NCBI RefSeq assembly: GCF_030582395.1
Contig: NZ_CP104382.1
Coordinates: 1,240,001-1,304,000, forward strand
Direction: 5' to 3'
Origin: Ralstonia pickettii
Lineage (GTDB): Bacteria; Pseudomonadota; Gammaproteobacteria; Burkholderiales; Burkholderiaceae
DNA: 64,000 bases
Positions 34,423 through 43,897 of this stretch are shown here, in pieces (within the stretch, counting starts at the first letter, position 1; the number at the start of each line of letters is the position of its first letter). The position numbers were made by a program, and so were the translations under genes. The notes under the pieces are model-generated. The model did not search any database, was not told the origin of the DNA, and was given only the letters and a program-made list of their open reading frames with translations.

Positions 34423-35748
34423 TCAGGAATCGGCGTGCGCGGGTGCTTCGTCGGTGATCGGGTCCCAGATAAGCCGGGGGTCGAATTGCATGGAGGCGAT
34501 CATGGTCAGGATCACCACAGCGCCAAATGCCAGTGCCCCCGGGCCCGCGGTGATGACAGCGAAGGAGCCGAAGTGCACCAGTGCAACCGTGAGCGCCACC
34601 ACGAACACATCGAGCATCGACCACCTGCCGATGCGTTCGACGAGGCGATAAAGCCGTGTCCTCTCGTGCGGACGCCATGTCGAGCGCCGGCGTGCCGCGA
34701 ATACCAGCACCGCAAGAATGGCGAGCTTGAGCATTGGCACCACCACGCTCGCAATAAAGACGACCGCAGCGAGGCCCCAGTCGCCGGAGGTCCAGAAGTA
34801 CGCCACCCCGCTCAGGATCGTGTCGTCTTCCGAGCGCCCGAGTGAGGTGCTGTGCATCACCGGCAGCAGGTTGGCCGGGATGTACAGCAGCGCGGCAGCC
34901 AGGAGCAATGCGGCAGTCCGCGAAACGCTGGCCGGGCGGCGTTCGTGCAGGGCCGTATGGCAACGACGGCACCGCGGATGCGACCCGACGCCATCCCGCT
35001 GTTGCACGCTGCCGCACGTGTGGCAGACCACCAGCCCCGCCTGCTTTGCGGAAACGGCCTTGAGCGAGTCCGCCACGAACGGTTCTTTCAACGACGCGCC
35101 AGTTCGCAGTTCGCCAGACGGCGCTGCGCCATCCCCACCCTTGATCTCGTCGCACGCATGCCAGAGCCTGTGCGGATCGAAGCGCGAAACCAGCGCCAGA
35201 AGCACCGTCAACGCGCCGAAGGCAAACAGGCCTGCACCGGGAATGACGCGCGCGAGGCTGATCATCTTGACCGTCGTGACCAGCACGCCGAGCATGAACA
35301 CTTCGATCATTCCCCAAGGGCGAAGCCATTGGAGAAAGCGGATGACGAGGCGATATCCGGGCGGCACACTGCCGGCGCGCAACGGGAGCAACACGTAAAG
35401 CAACGCGAGCAATTCCATCGATGGGAAAAGCGTGGTGGTGAAAAACACGACCGCAGCCACGACGCCCATGTGTCCCGCCCAAAGTGAGGACACTGCATCA
35501 AGCAACGTGGCTTGCGACGTCATCCCCTGGGCCTTGAGGGCAATGATCGGGAAGCACTGCGCGATCACCAGCGTAATGAGCGCTGCCACCGCCATCGCAG
35601 CTGCGTTGTCGAGGGTCGGCCGGGCGAGATGGGCGCTGCTCAGGTCGCTCGCACAACGCGAGCATCGGACGTTCAAGCCTTCCAACGGCGGCGGCCGCCG
35701 AAACACGCGGTCGCACTCATGGCAGGCAATCAGGTGGGTGGATTCCAT
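34423..35748 (-). CDS. pqiA: PqiA-type inner-membrane protein
   Basis: 441 residues from the ATG at 35748; 25 further in-frame codons upstream look non-coding. Two PqiA repeats, each a zinc-ribbon-like pair of CxxC motifs (CHECDR with CSRCAS near 8-33; CHTCGS with HPRCRRCH near 235-260) followed by four transmembrane helices. PqiA is the inner-membrane partner of the PqiB tunnel. It is 87 bases after the RND outer-membrane factor on the same strand, so here the Pqi genes appear to be driven as part of an efflux operon. Confidence 0.92.
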   Translation of the reverse strand: MESTHLIACHECDRVFRRPPPLEGLNVRCSRCASDLSSAHLARPTLDNAAAMAVAALITLVIAQCFPIIALKAQGMTSQATLLDAVSSLWAGHMGVVAAVVFFTTTLFPSMELLALLYVLLPLRAGSVPPGYRLVIRFLQWLRPWGMIEVFMLGVLVTTVKMISLARVIPGAGLFAFGALTVLLALVSRFDPHRLWHACDEIKGGDGAAPSGELRTGASLKEPFVADSLKAVSAKQAGLVVCHTCGSVQQRDGVGSHPRCRRCHTALHERRPASVSRTAALLLAAALLYIPANLLPVMHSTSLGRSEDDTILSGVAYFWTSGDWGLAAVVFIASVVVPMLKLAILAVLVFAARRRSTWRPHERTRLYRLVERIGRWSMLDVFVVALTVALVHFGSFAVITAGPGALAFGAVVILTMIASMQFDPRLIWDPITDEAPAHADS

Positions 35749-35835
35749 GGGCGTGGACGGAGCCAAACGGCATTGCGGGCGAAGCACGGCACTCCACGCG
35801 AGTCGCGTGGAGGCCGAGCCCATCCAAAGGCAATG

Positions 35836-37299
35836 TCAGTCCTTGGCGATCGTCTGGACAGTGTTTGCGGGCAGTTCACCCATGGCCTGCAGCAAGGCAG
35901 CCGTGTCGCTCATGCGCCGGCTGGTCGCACGCACGGTGTCGAGCTGCGCGTTCAGGTACTGCAGCTCGCTCGACTGCTCGGCAGATGCGGGCAGCGCGCC
36001 CAAGCGGCGGCGCGAGGCGGTCTCGTTGAAGGCCGTACGCGCAGCCGTCGAAGCGACTTCTGCTGAAGCGAGCGTCTGTGCATCGTTCTCCAGCGCGGCG
36101 AGCGTGTCGGCAACGTTTTCAAATGCCGACAAGACCGCCGACTTGTACTGCAGGACCGTTGCGTCATACAGCTCGAGCGTGGCGCGGCGGTGCGCCATCA
36201 ACGCGCCGCCGTGGAAGATCGGCTGACTCAGCCCGGCGCCCACGGCCCATAAGCCGCCCGCCCCCGACAGCAGCGCAGGCCAGCTCAACCCACCCCGACC
36301 AAGCGAGGCAGTGAGCGACAGGCTCGGGAAAAGCTGTGCGGTGGCCTCGCCTGCGTCCGCAGACGCTGCCCTGACCGCAGCAGCGGCGGCGCGGATATCC
36401 GGCCGGGCGCGGAGCAGATCCGAGGGTACGGCCACAGGCACCTGGTTCGGCAGCGAAAGGCTGCTGAACTCGGGTACCGCAGGCGCTGCATCCGGTGTGC
36501 GGCCCAGCAACACGGCCAACGCGTGGATCGACACCGCACGCTGTTGGCGCAACTGCGGCAGCGTCGCCGCCAGCGATGCGGCGCTCTGCGTCGATGCCAG
36601 CGCCTGCGCATGCGAGAGCGCCCCCAGCTCGTACCGCCGCTGGCTGTCCCGCGCCGTCGCGTCTGCCACCACAACAAGACGTTCGGTCAAGGCGATCTGC
36701 TGGTCCAGCGCAGCCGCATTGATCACGGCGCCGACAATATTCGCCGCGAGGGCACGCCGTGCTGCCTCCAGTTCGCAGCCACGCACATCCACCCGCGCCG
36801 CGCTCGCGGCATTGGCATAGCGCGTGGCACCGAACAAGTCGAACGTGTAATGCGCCTGCAACTGCCCAACAAACACGTTGTAGCGCAGCGCTTCGGGGCC
36901 TACGCCCGTGAGGTTCGGGGTACGCTGGCGTGCCACCTGCGCCCCGGCGTCCAGGGACGGCAATGTTGATGCACCCACCTGCGCACGCAGTTCCTCCTGG
37001 GCGGCGGACAAGGTCTTCTGCGTTGCAGCCAGCGTGGGGTTATTGCGCAGTCCTTCTTCCACCAACGCGTTCAGCGCATCGGAGCGATAGAGCCTCCACC
37101 ATTGCGGCACCGGCGCGGCGCCCACATCAAACTGCTGGGCAACGCCGGCCGCTTCCACCGTCTTGGCTGGCTGCGAGGTTACGCCGTAATGGTCCGGCGA
37201 AGGCGTGGCAGGCGGCACGGCGGTAGGCGCCAGGGAGCACGCCGTGAGAGCGAGCACCGACGTTGCGACAAGCGCGCACGTCATACGAGAGTGTTTCAT
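35836..37299 (-). CDS. RND efflux outer-membrane lipoprotein (NodT/OprM family)
   Basis: 487 residues from the ATG at 37299 (GGAG upstream). A TolC-like outer-membrane channel: lipobox ALTAC (Cys about 21), then two repeats of the outer-membrane efflux fold, with LRNNPTLAATQKTLSAAQEELR (split here as NNPTL and AAQEEL) in the first and RPDIRAAAAAVRAASADAGEA in the second. YTFDLFGATRYA resembles the family's conserved strand region. It starts two bases after the RND permease stop and is surely co-transcribed with it. Confidence 0.94.
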   Translation of the reverse strand: MKHSRMTCALVATSVLALTACSLAPTAVPPATPSPDHYGVTSQPAKTVEAAGVAQQFDVGAAPVPQWWRLYRSDALNALVEEGLRNNPTLAATQKTLSAAQEELRAQVGASTLPSLDAGAQVARQRTPNLTGVGPEALRYNVFVGQLQAHYTFDLFGATRYANAASAARVDVRGCELEAARRALAANIVGAVINAAALDQQIALTERLVVVADATARDSQRRYELGALSHAQALASTQSAASLAATLPQLRQQRAVSIHALAVLLGRTPDAAPAVPEFSSLSLPNQVPVAVPSDLLRARPDIRAAAAAVRAASADAGEATAQLFPSLSLTASLGRGGLSWPALLSGAGGLWAVGAGLSQPIFHGGALMAHRRATLELYDATVLQYKSAVLSAFENVADTLAALENDAQTLASAEVASTAARTAFNETASRRRLGALPASAEQSSELQYLNAQLDTVRATSRRMSDTAALLQAMGELPANTVQTIAKD

Positions 37300-37301
37300 G
37301 A

Positions 37302-40300
37302 TCAATTCTCCAGGGCGGCAGAGCCGGTCGAAGGCAGGTCCCGTTCGTCCGGGCGCACCTTGAAACACGCGGCATACAGCGCCGGCAGGAAGAAGATGGT
37401 CAGTACCGTGGCGATGGTGATGCCGCCCATCAGCGCGGTGGCCATCGGCCCGAAGAAGCCCGAGCGCAGCAGCGGGATCAGCGCCAGCACGGCGGCAGCG
37501 GCCGTCAGCATGATGGGCCGGAAGCGCCGCACCGTCGCGCCGATGATGGCGTCGAAGCGCTTTTGGCCCGCCGCGATGTCCTGGTCGATCTGGTCGACCA
37601 GAATCACGGAGTTGCGCATGATGATCCCGAACATGGCGATCACCCCGAGCAGCGCCACGAACCCGAACGGCTTGCCGAACAGCAACAACGCAATCACCAC
37701 GCCGATCAGGCCCAGCGGCGCCGTCAACACGACAATGAACGTGCGCGAGAAGCTCTTGAGCTGGATCATCAGCAGCGTCAGCACGGCAATGATCATCAGG
37801 GGCATCTCGGCATTGATCGACGTCTGGCCTTTCACGCTCTCTTCCACTGCACCGCCAATCTGGATGCGATACCCCACGGGCAGCTTGGCGCGTTCTGCCG
37901 CGAGGGCCTGATCGATGTCACGCGTCACGCCGATGCCCTGCGCGTTGCCGCGCACGTCTGCCTGCACCGTGATGGTCGGCTGGCGATCGCGTTCCCAGAT
38001 CACGCCGTACTCGAGCTTGTTCTGCACATGCCCAATCGCACCGAGCGGAACCGGGCCGTTGGGCGTCGGCATGGCCAGGCCGGCGAGCTTGGCGGGGTCG
38101 ACGCGCTCCGTCTTCGGCGCCCGCAGGTCGACGTTGATCAGCTTGTCGCGTTCGCGATACTGCGTGACCGTGTAGCCGGACAGCGTCATGGCGAGGAAGT
38201 TGGAGACTTCTTCCGACGTCACCCCCAGCTGGCGCGCCTTGATCTGGTCGATCTCGAACGACATCGAACGCTCTGCCGGTTCATCCCAGTCGAACTGCAC
38301 GTTCTGGGTGCGCGCGTCGGCACGGACCTTCTCGGCCACCTTGTCAGCGATGTTGCGCACGGTGGCGATGTTGTCGCCACTCACACGGAACTTGATCGGG
38401 AAACCCACGGGCGGGCCGTTCTCGAGCTGGGCCACACGGGTGCGAACGCCAGAGAAATCCTTCTCGAGCGTGGCGCTCAGCCACCGCGACAGTGCGTCGC
38501 GTTCTTCAACGTTCTTGGCCGTGATGACGAACTGTGCGAAGTTCGGCTGCTGAAGCTGCTGGTCCAGCGGCAGATAGAAACGCGGGGCACCGGTGCCGAC
38601 GTAATCGACAAAGTGTTCGATCTCCTTTCGACCATCCAGTGCTTTCTCCAGGCGCTTTGCCTCGCGCAGGGTGGCGACAAAAGACGCCCCTTCCGGCAAG
38701 CGCAGATCCACCAGCAATTCGGGCCGCTCGGAGTTCGGGAAGAACTGCTGGGGCACACGGGTGAACGCCACCATGGCCAGAGCAAACAGCACGGCCGTGA
38801 CACCCAGGATTGCCCATCGGCGCCCGATGCAGAACGAGATCCAACCCGACAGGCGCTGATAAAAGCCGGTGTTGTAGATATCGTGCTCGTGGCCATGCTC
38901 GGCTGCGCCGTTCTTGTGCTCGGGCAGCATGTGGTAGCCCAGCAGCGGCACCAGCACCACGGCCGCAAACCACGACACGATCAATGAGATGGCCGACACC
39001 TCGAAGATCGAACGCGTGTACTCGCCCGTGCTCGATTTGGCGAGCGCGATCGGCAGAAAGCCTGACACCGTCACCAGCGTGCCGGTCAGCATGGGGAATG
39101 CGGTACTCGAGTAGGCAAAGGCGGCGGCGCGCAGGCGGCTCCACCCCTGCTCGAGCTTCACGGCCATCATCTCGACCGCAATGATGGCGTCGTCCACCAG
39201 CAGCCCGAGTGCCAGCACGAGCGTGCCCAGTGACACCTTGTCCAGCCCGATGCCGAAGACGTGCATGCAAAGTGCGGTCACCGCCAGCACGATCGGGATG
39301 GAAATCACCACCACCATGCCAGTACGCAAGCCCAGCGATACCAGACTCACCACCAGCACAATCGCCACGGCTTCACCGACCGAGCGCACGAATTCATCCA
39401 CGGAGTGCTTGACGGCATGCGGCATGCTGGAAACCGGAGACAGCTTCAGCCCAGCAGGCAGCGTCGCCTGAAGTTCGACCGCCGTGGCGTCGAGCGCCTT
39501 GCCGAGGTCGATCACATCGCCGCCCTTCTGCATCGTGACACCAATGCCCAGCACGGCATGGCCGTTGGCGCGCATCTGCGTCACGGGCGGGTCGTCATAG
39601 CCGCGGGTGATCTTCGCGATATCGCCCAGCCGGAAGGTGCGCTTGTTCACCGTGATCAGCATGTCGGCCAACGCCTGCACATCCTTGAATGCGCCGGTCG
39701 GTCGTACGAACACGCGATCATCGGCTGTCGTGATCGTGCCGACCGGTGCCACGGTGTTCTGTGCGTCGATGGCCTGTGCGATCTGCTGCGGCGTGATGGC
39801 GAGCCGAGTCAGCTGCGCATTGGAGATTTCGATGAAGACGTGCTCGGCCGGATCACCGAAGTAGTCGACCTTGGCGACGCCCGGCACGCGCAGCAGGACG
39901 GTGCGCAGCTTGTCTGCATAGTCGTGCAGTTGTGCCGGCGAGAAGCCGTCCCCTTCCAGCGCATAGATGTTGGTGTAGACATCGCCGAACTCATCGTTGA
40001 AAAACGGTCCGACCGTGCCCTTGGGCAACGTCGCGCGGATGTCGCCCACTTTCTTTCTCACCTGATACCAGGTCTCCGGCACGTCCTTCACGGGAGCGGA
40101 GTCCTTCATGGCGAAGAAGATCATCGACTCGCCGGGGCGCGAATAACTCTTGATGTTGTCGACATACGGCGCCGCCTGAAGCTGGCGTCCGATGCGGTCG
40201 GTGATCTGCTCCTGGACTTCGCGCGCGGTGGCGCCGGGCCAGTACGTCTGGATCACCATCGTCCGGAAGGTGAACGGTGGATCTTCAGACTGGGCAAGGT

Positions 40301-40469
40301 GCGTGTAACCGATCACGCCAAAAAGCGTGGCCAACCCAATCAGGAAGATCACCAGTTGCTGGTGGCGCAGCGCCCATGCCGACAAGTTGAAGCCGCCTTC
40401 GTCCGCCTGAGATGCTGACGCCGCCACTGGGGCCGTGCCTTGCACGATTTCGCGATCGTCGGCGCTCAT
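37302..40469 (-). CDS. RND efflux permease (AcrB/MexB-like superfamily)
   Basis: 1055 residues. Inner-membrane proton-driven exporter. Twelve transmembrane helices in the RND layout, with large periplasmic loops after TM1 and TM7. TM4 carries the Asp-Asp pair in LGLLVDDAIIAVEMM needed for proton relay. The N-terminal motif AQSEDPPFTFRTMVIQTYWPG and the TM6 region are typical of the drug/organic branch, not of CusA-type metal pumps. The ATG overlaps the end of the membrane-fusion gene by four bases. The substrate is unknown; the TetR control and the shared operator with an aromatic operon suggest aromatic or solvent-like compounds. Confidence 0.94.
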   Translation of the reverse strand: MSADDREIVQGTAPVAASASQADEGGFNLSAWALRHQQLVIFLIGLATLFGVIGYTHLAQSEDPPFTFRTMVIQTYWPGATAREVQEQITDRIGRQLQAAPYVDNIKSYSRPGESMIFFAMKDSAPVKDVPETWYQVRKKVGDIRATLPKGTVGPFFNDEFGDVYTNIYALEGDGFSPAQLHDYADKLRTVLLRVPGVAKVDYFGDPAEHVFIEISNAQLTRLAITPQQIAQAIDAQNTVAPVGTITTADDRVFVRPTGAFKDVQALADMLITVNKRTFRLGDIAKITRGYDDPPVTQMRANGHAVLGIGVTMQKGGDVIDLGKALDATAVELQATLPAGLKLSPVSSMPHAVKHSVDEFVRSVGEAVAIVLVVSLVSLGLRTGMVVVISIPIVLAVTALCMHVFGIGLDKVSLGTLVLALGLLVDDAIIAVEMMAVKLEQGWSRLRAAAFAYSSTAFPMLTGTLVTVSGFLPIALAKSSTGEYTRSIFEVSAISLIVSWFAAVVLVPLLGYHMLPEHKNGAAEHGHEHDIYNTGFYQRLSGWISFCIGRRWAILGVTAVLFALAMVAFTRVPQQFFPNSERPELLVDLRLPEGASFVATLREAKRLEKALDGRKEIEHFVDYVGTGAPRFYLPLDQQLQQPNFAQFVITAKNVEERDALSRWLSATLEKDFSGVRTRVAQLENGPPVGFPIKFRVSGDNIATVRNIADKVAEKVRADARTQNVQFDWDEPAERSMSFEIDQIKARQLGVTSEEVSNFLAMTLSGYTVTQYRERDKLINVDLRAPKTERVDPAKLAGLAMPTPNGPVPLGAIGHVQNKLEYGVIWERDRQPTITVQADVRGNAQGIGVTRDIDQALAAERAKLPVGYRIQIGGAVEESVKGQTSINAEMPLMIIAVLTLLMIQLKSFSRTFIVVLTAPLGLIGVVIALLLFGKPFGFVALLGVIAMFGIIMRNSVILVDQIDQDIAAGQKRFDAIIGATVRRFRPIMLTAAAAVLALIPLLRSGFFGPMATALMGGITIATVLTIFFLPALYAACFKVRPDERDLPSTGSAALEN

Positions 40470-41632
40470 GATGGGAAGTCCTCAGGGTGCAGCGGGGCGA
40501 CCACTTGCACGTGCTGACCGGCATTGACGGCATGCACGCCCTGCATCACCACGCGATCACCATCGCGCAAACCGGAAGCGACCAGCACGCTGCGCTCGTC
40601 GTAGCGCGCGATGGTGACGGGGCGCAATTCCAAGGTATCCGTGTTCGCGCGCACCACCCAGACCGCGGGCTCTTCGCCCCTGTGAAAGAGTGCGGTGACC
40701 GGCAGCTTGAACGGGCGCGCGGCTCCCGCGTCGCTCTTCGCATCGAAGGCGATATTGGCGGTCATGCCCATGCGCACCGCTGCGTTCGGCGCCACGAGCG
40801 ACAGCTTGACGCGCCACGTGCGGCTTTGCGGATCGGCCGTGGGAGACACCTCGCGCACGCGTGCCTCAAAAACTTGCGAGGGCGCAGCCGGGAGGCTTAC
40901 GCGAGCCGTGCTTCCCACGGTCAGTGAAGACAACGCGCCCTCGGGCGCATCGCAAACGATGTCGACGTCACCCGTCCAATCGAGGTGATAGATCGATTGG
41001 CCCGCCTGGACGTTCTGGCCGGTGTCCGCATCCTCCGAGGTGATGACGCCATCGTGGTCGGCCACCAGCGTTGCGTAGCGCAGGCGATCGCCAACGAGTG
41101 CGGCCTGTGCCCGCGCGGAATCGCGTCGCGCAAGCGCGGATGCGTAGGCGTCCTGCGTCTGCTCCATCTGTGCCGGCGCAATCAGGTTCGCCTGCGATTG
41201 CGCACGGTCGCGGTCAAGCTGTTGCTTGGCGAAGACGAGCCGATGTTCGGCAGCTTCCAATTGCGCCCGCGCATTGGCGAGGTCGTTGCGCAGATCCGAC
41301 TGATCGAGCATCGCCAGCACCTGACCTTGCTTGACGGTATCGCCGATGCGCACGCGACGCTCGACCACTTTGCCGGCAACACGGAACGACAGCGGTGTGG
41401 AGTACCGCGCCTGCACCTGGCCCGGCAGTGTGTTGGCAACGGCGTTGCCGTCCGGATGCAGCGTCAGCGCAACGACCGGCTTGGGGGCGCTGACCAGGGT
41501 TTCGCTGTGGTGGCAGCCCGCGAGCAGCACGGCGCAGCAGGCGGCAATGAAAAGAGGCGCTCGTTTGGAACGCCCGACAACGGAGAGGTGGGGGCGCGCT
41601 GTCGTTTGCGCATGTCGACCAGGATGTTTCAC
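40466..41632 (-). CDS. RND efflux membrane-fusion protein
   Basis: About 388 residues if the GTG at 41632 (GGAA upstream) is used; an ATG at 41680 adds 16 residues that do not look like a signal peptide. Lipobox LLAGC (Cys near 40) implies an inner-membrane-anchored periplasmic adaptor. Order: lipoyl half-motif GKVVERRVRIGDTVKQGQVLA, helical hairpin (about 100-170), second lipoyl half with VADHDGVITSEDADTGQNV, then beta-barrel and membrane-proximal domains. First gene of the RND-Pqi run, divergent from TetR paralogue 2. Confidence 0.92.
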   Translation of the reverse strand: MKHPGRHAQTTARPHLSVVGRSKRAPLFIAACCAVLLAGCHHSETLVSAPKPVVALTLHPDGNAVANTLPGQVQARYSTPLSFRVAGKVVERRVRIGDTVKQGQVLAMLDQSDLRNDLANARAQLEAAEHRLVFAKQQLDRDRAQSQANLIAPAQMEQTQDAYASALARRDSARAQAALVGDRLRYATLVADHDGVITSEDADTGQNVQAGQSIYHLDWTGDVDIVCDAPEGALSSLTVGSTARVSLPAAPSQVFEARVREVSPTADPQSRTWRVKLSLVAPNAAVRMGMTANIAFDAKSDAGAARPFKLPVTALFHRGEEPAVWVVRANTDTLELRPVTIARYDERSVLVASGLRDGDRVVMQGVHAVNAGQHVQVVAPLHPEDFPS

Positions 41633-41970
41633 GATGTTTCCAAGCAAGTGATGGCCTAACGAACAATGGGTAACGCACATCCCGCAGCCGCGCTTCTTCT
41701 GCGCGGTCGGCTCTCGGGCTACGCGTCACGGAACTCGGATGTCGGGTACGCGAGTCGCCTGTCTCCACGGCGTTCAGGAACCACTTCTCGGCAATTGGCT
41801 GCACTCAGCTGGCAAGCCATGGCGGACGGCTCTCTGGCCTTTGTCGCCGGGCGCTTGCCCCATCACCGCGTCCTAACTCAGGGCACATGACCCTGATCGA
41901 CCCTACATTTCGACATTAAACTCATAACTGATAAACTTGTCAACTATGACGTGAGCCACTATCATCAGGG
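41633..41970. promoter_or_regulatory. Divergent control region of the RND operon and TetR 2
   Basis: About 340 bases without a gene, between the divergent membrane-fusion gene and TetR paralogue 2. The TetR side holds operator copy 2 (41922-41949). The remainder is GC-rich and shows no clear sigma-70 pair; the RND promoter must lie in it. Confidence 0.5.
41922..41949. promoter_or_regulatory. TetR operator-like element, copy 2
   Basis: Half-sites TCATAACTGATAA and (complement) TCATAGTTGACAA are separated by two bases and match at 10 of 13 positions, giving a 28-bp dyad. It ends 21 bases before the TetR start codon, where a repressor would block its own promoter. The same element recurs at 31243 and 44930. 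Confidence 0.75.
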
Positions 41971-42711
41971 ATGAAAACACCATTCCAAACCCCTATGCGG
42001 AACCTCACGAATTGCGTGAAAGAAGGCGGCCGCCAGCGGCGCGGTGCGCGTCGCAAACAGGAAACACGGGCTCGTCTGCTTCAGGCGGCGCTATTGCTGT
42101 TGTCTGAAAAAAACATCGAGCGCGTCGCCATCAACGAGATCACCGAAGCCGCCGATGTGGGCTTCGGCTCGTTCTACAACCACTTCGAATCGAAGGAAGG
42201 CCTCTTTGCCGCCCTGATCGACTGGGCGTTTGAAGACTTTGCCGACAGGCTGGATGCCATTGCGCATGGCCTGACCGATCCGGCCGAAGTCATCGCCATC
42301 GCGGTCCGTCACACACTGCTGCGGGCGCAACGCGAACCGGTCTGGGGCCGGCTGCTGATGCGCGAAGGCGTGTCCACACGCGCCCTGACGCGCGGCCTCG
42401 GTTTGCGCCTGCTGCGCGACAGCAAGCGCGGGCTTGCGGCCAAGCGCTTTGTGGTGGCCGATCCGTTAACCAGCGTGCTTTCCGTAATTGGGACAGTGCT
42501 CGCCGGTGTTGCGGCGGAGCTGCACTTTGCGGCGACCGCGGCCGTTTCCGGGCGCGACCACCCGGCCGCTGCGGTGCGTGTCGAGCACCTGGCCGAACGT
42601 GCGGCCGTCTTCGTGCTCCAGGCGCTTGGAGTCAAGCGCCCTGAAGCAGAAAGAATTGCGCAACTGCCCTTACCCGCAGTCGAAGACGGTGACGCGGCAC
42701 ACGCCGTCTAA
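41971..42711 (+). CDS. TetR-family regulator of the RND-Pqi operon (paralogue 2)
   Basis: 246 residues. Basic N-terminus, TetR helix-turn-helix at about 35-80 (AINEITEAADVGFGSFYNHF, identical to paralogue 1 over this stretch) and a helical ligand domain with EPVWGRLLMREGVSTRALTR and KRFVVADPL. The recognition helix identity with the TetR at 31317 means both should read the same operator, and the DNA bears this out. It is divergent from the RND membrane-fusion gene and converges on a broken permease gene. It likely acts as a ligand-released repressor. Confidence 0.91.
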   Translation: MKTPFQTPMRNLTNCVKEGGRQRRGARRKQETRARLLQAALLLLSEKNIERVAINEITEAADVGFGSFYNHFESKEGLFAALIDWAFEDFADRLDAIAHGLTDPAEVIAIAVRHTLLRAQREPVWGRLLMREGVSTRALTRGLGLRLLRDSKRGLAAKRFVVADPLTSVLSVIGTVLAGVAAELHFAATAAVSGRDHPAAAVRVEHLAERAAVFVLQALGVKRPEAERIAQLPLPAVEDGDAAHAV

Positions 42712-42735
42712 GCCCTCGCATTGTCTGGCGAGGGC
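42712..42735. terminator. Stem-loop between convergent TetR and permease genes
   Basis: GCCCTCGC and GCGAGGGC pair perfectly across an eight-base loop directly at the TetR stop codon and eight bases before the stop of the convergent permease. No U-run is visible on either side. Confidence 0.45.
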
Positions 42736-42742
42736 GCATGGA

Positions 42743-43800
42743 TCAGGCTTGATAGAGCGCGCTCGCCAGATAGCGGTGGCGCAGTTCCCGCAGCGCGGCT
42801 GCAAGAATGGCACTCGCAGGCAAAGCCAGTAGCACGCCGAAGAACCCGAACAAATGGCCAAAGGCCAGCAATGCAAAGATCACCGCCAATGGGTGCAAGC
42901 CAATGCGTTCGCCGATCAGGCGCGGCGTGAGGAAGACGTTCTCAACGATCTGGCCGAGGCCATACACCACAGCAACAGCGCCGATACCGTAAAGGTCGCC
43001 AAACTGCAGCGCGGCGGCCAATAGGGCAAGCGCAAGGCCCACGGCAAATCCGACATAGGGGATGAACACCGCAAGACCAGTGAACAAGCCCAGAGGCAAT
43101 GCAATCTCGAAACCGGCCAGCGTCAGGGCGATGGGGTAAAACGCGGCCAGCACGACCATCACCAGGAGCTGCCCGCGCAGGTATTGCGAGAGCATCCGGT
43201 CGATGTCGATGACGAACGCCCGCGTCCTGGCGAGCCATCGGCGCGGAACAAGGCTTTCCATGCGCCGAAACATCTGGTGGCGGTCGTAGAGCAGATAGAA
43301 CAACACCAGCGGAACGAGCACCACGTTACCCACCACGGTCAACATTGCGTTGCCGCTTGAGCGCAGGTATTGCCAGATGGCAAGGGCATACGTGCCATCG
43401 TCACCATTGCGCGGTCCGGCCAGCAGATCACGTAGATGTGTTAAATCCAGGTCGACACCAAGCCCAAGAACGGCCAGCTTCGGCTGCAGCCATGCATTGA
43501 GGTTGGCAAGCAACACAGGAATCTTTGCCTGGAGTTGCGGACCCTCGGTCTGGACGACCGCAAACATCAGCGTAACGAGCAGTGCGGCCATCGCCGCAAA
43601 GCACAGGATCATCGCCAACGCTGCGAGCCAGCGGGGCACGCGGTGCCGCGTCAGCCACTCCACCCGGGCTGCAGCATGTAGGCGATGAGCGCGCCAAGCA
43701 GGAACGGCGTCAGCACGGGCCGCAATGCCCACATGAGGACACCGACGGCAAGCGCGACAAGGCCCCACAACCAAGCCTGGCGCCGGATCAGAGCGGGCAC
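42743..43800 (-). pseudogene. AI-2E/PerM-family permease, frameshifted
   Basis: Two reading frames together make one AI-2E-type membrane protein of about 350 residues. The N-terminal part (from a likely GTG at 43800) reads LWGLVALAVGVLMWALRPVL and LGALIAYMLQPG, then runs into WSG-stop. The other frame takes over with VEWLTRHRVPRWLAALAM and continues normally through seven more helices to GVLLALPASAILAAALRELR. The join is at 43661-43668, where the sense strand has CCCGGGTGG; one more G would restore LQPGVEWL. So one base is missing, either a real inactivating mutation or a base-call error. Family members export small molecules or ions; the autoinducer-2 role is not general. Confidence 0.88.
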
Positions 43801-43897
43801 CAGCGTTCTCGATAAACGCGCATGCCCCCGGTGATCGACATTGCACCGTTCGCAAGGGCCAACAACGGTGCCTGACCGAGAAGACGAAACCCGCAAC

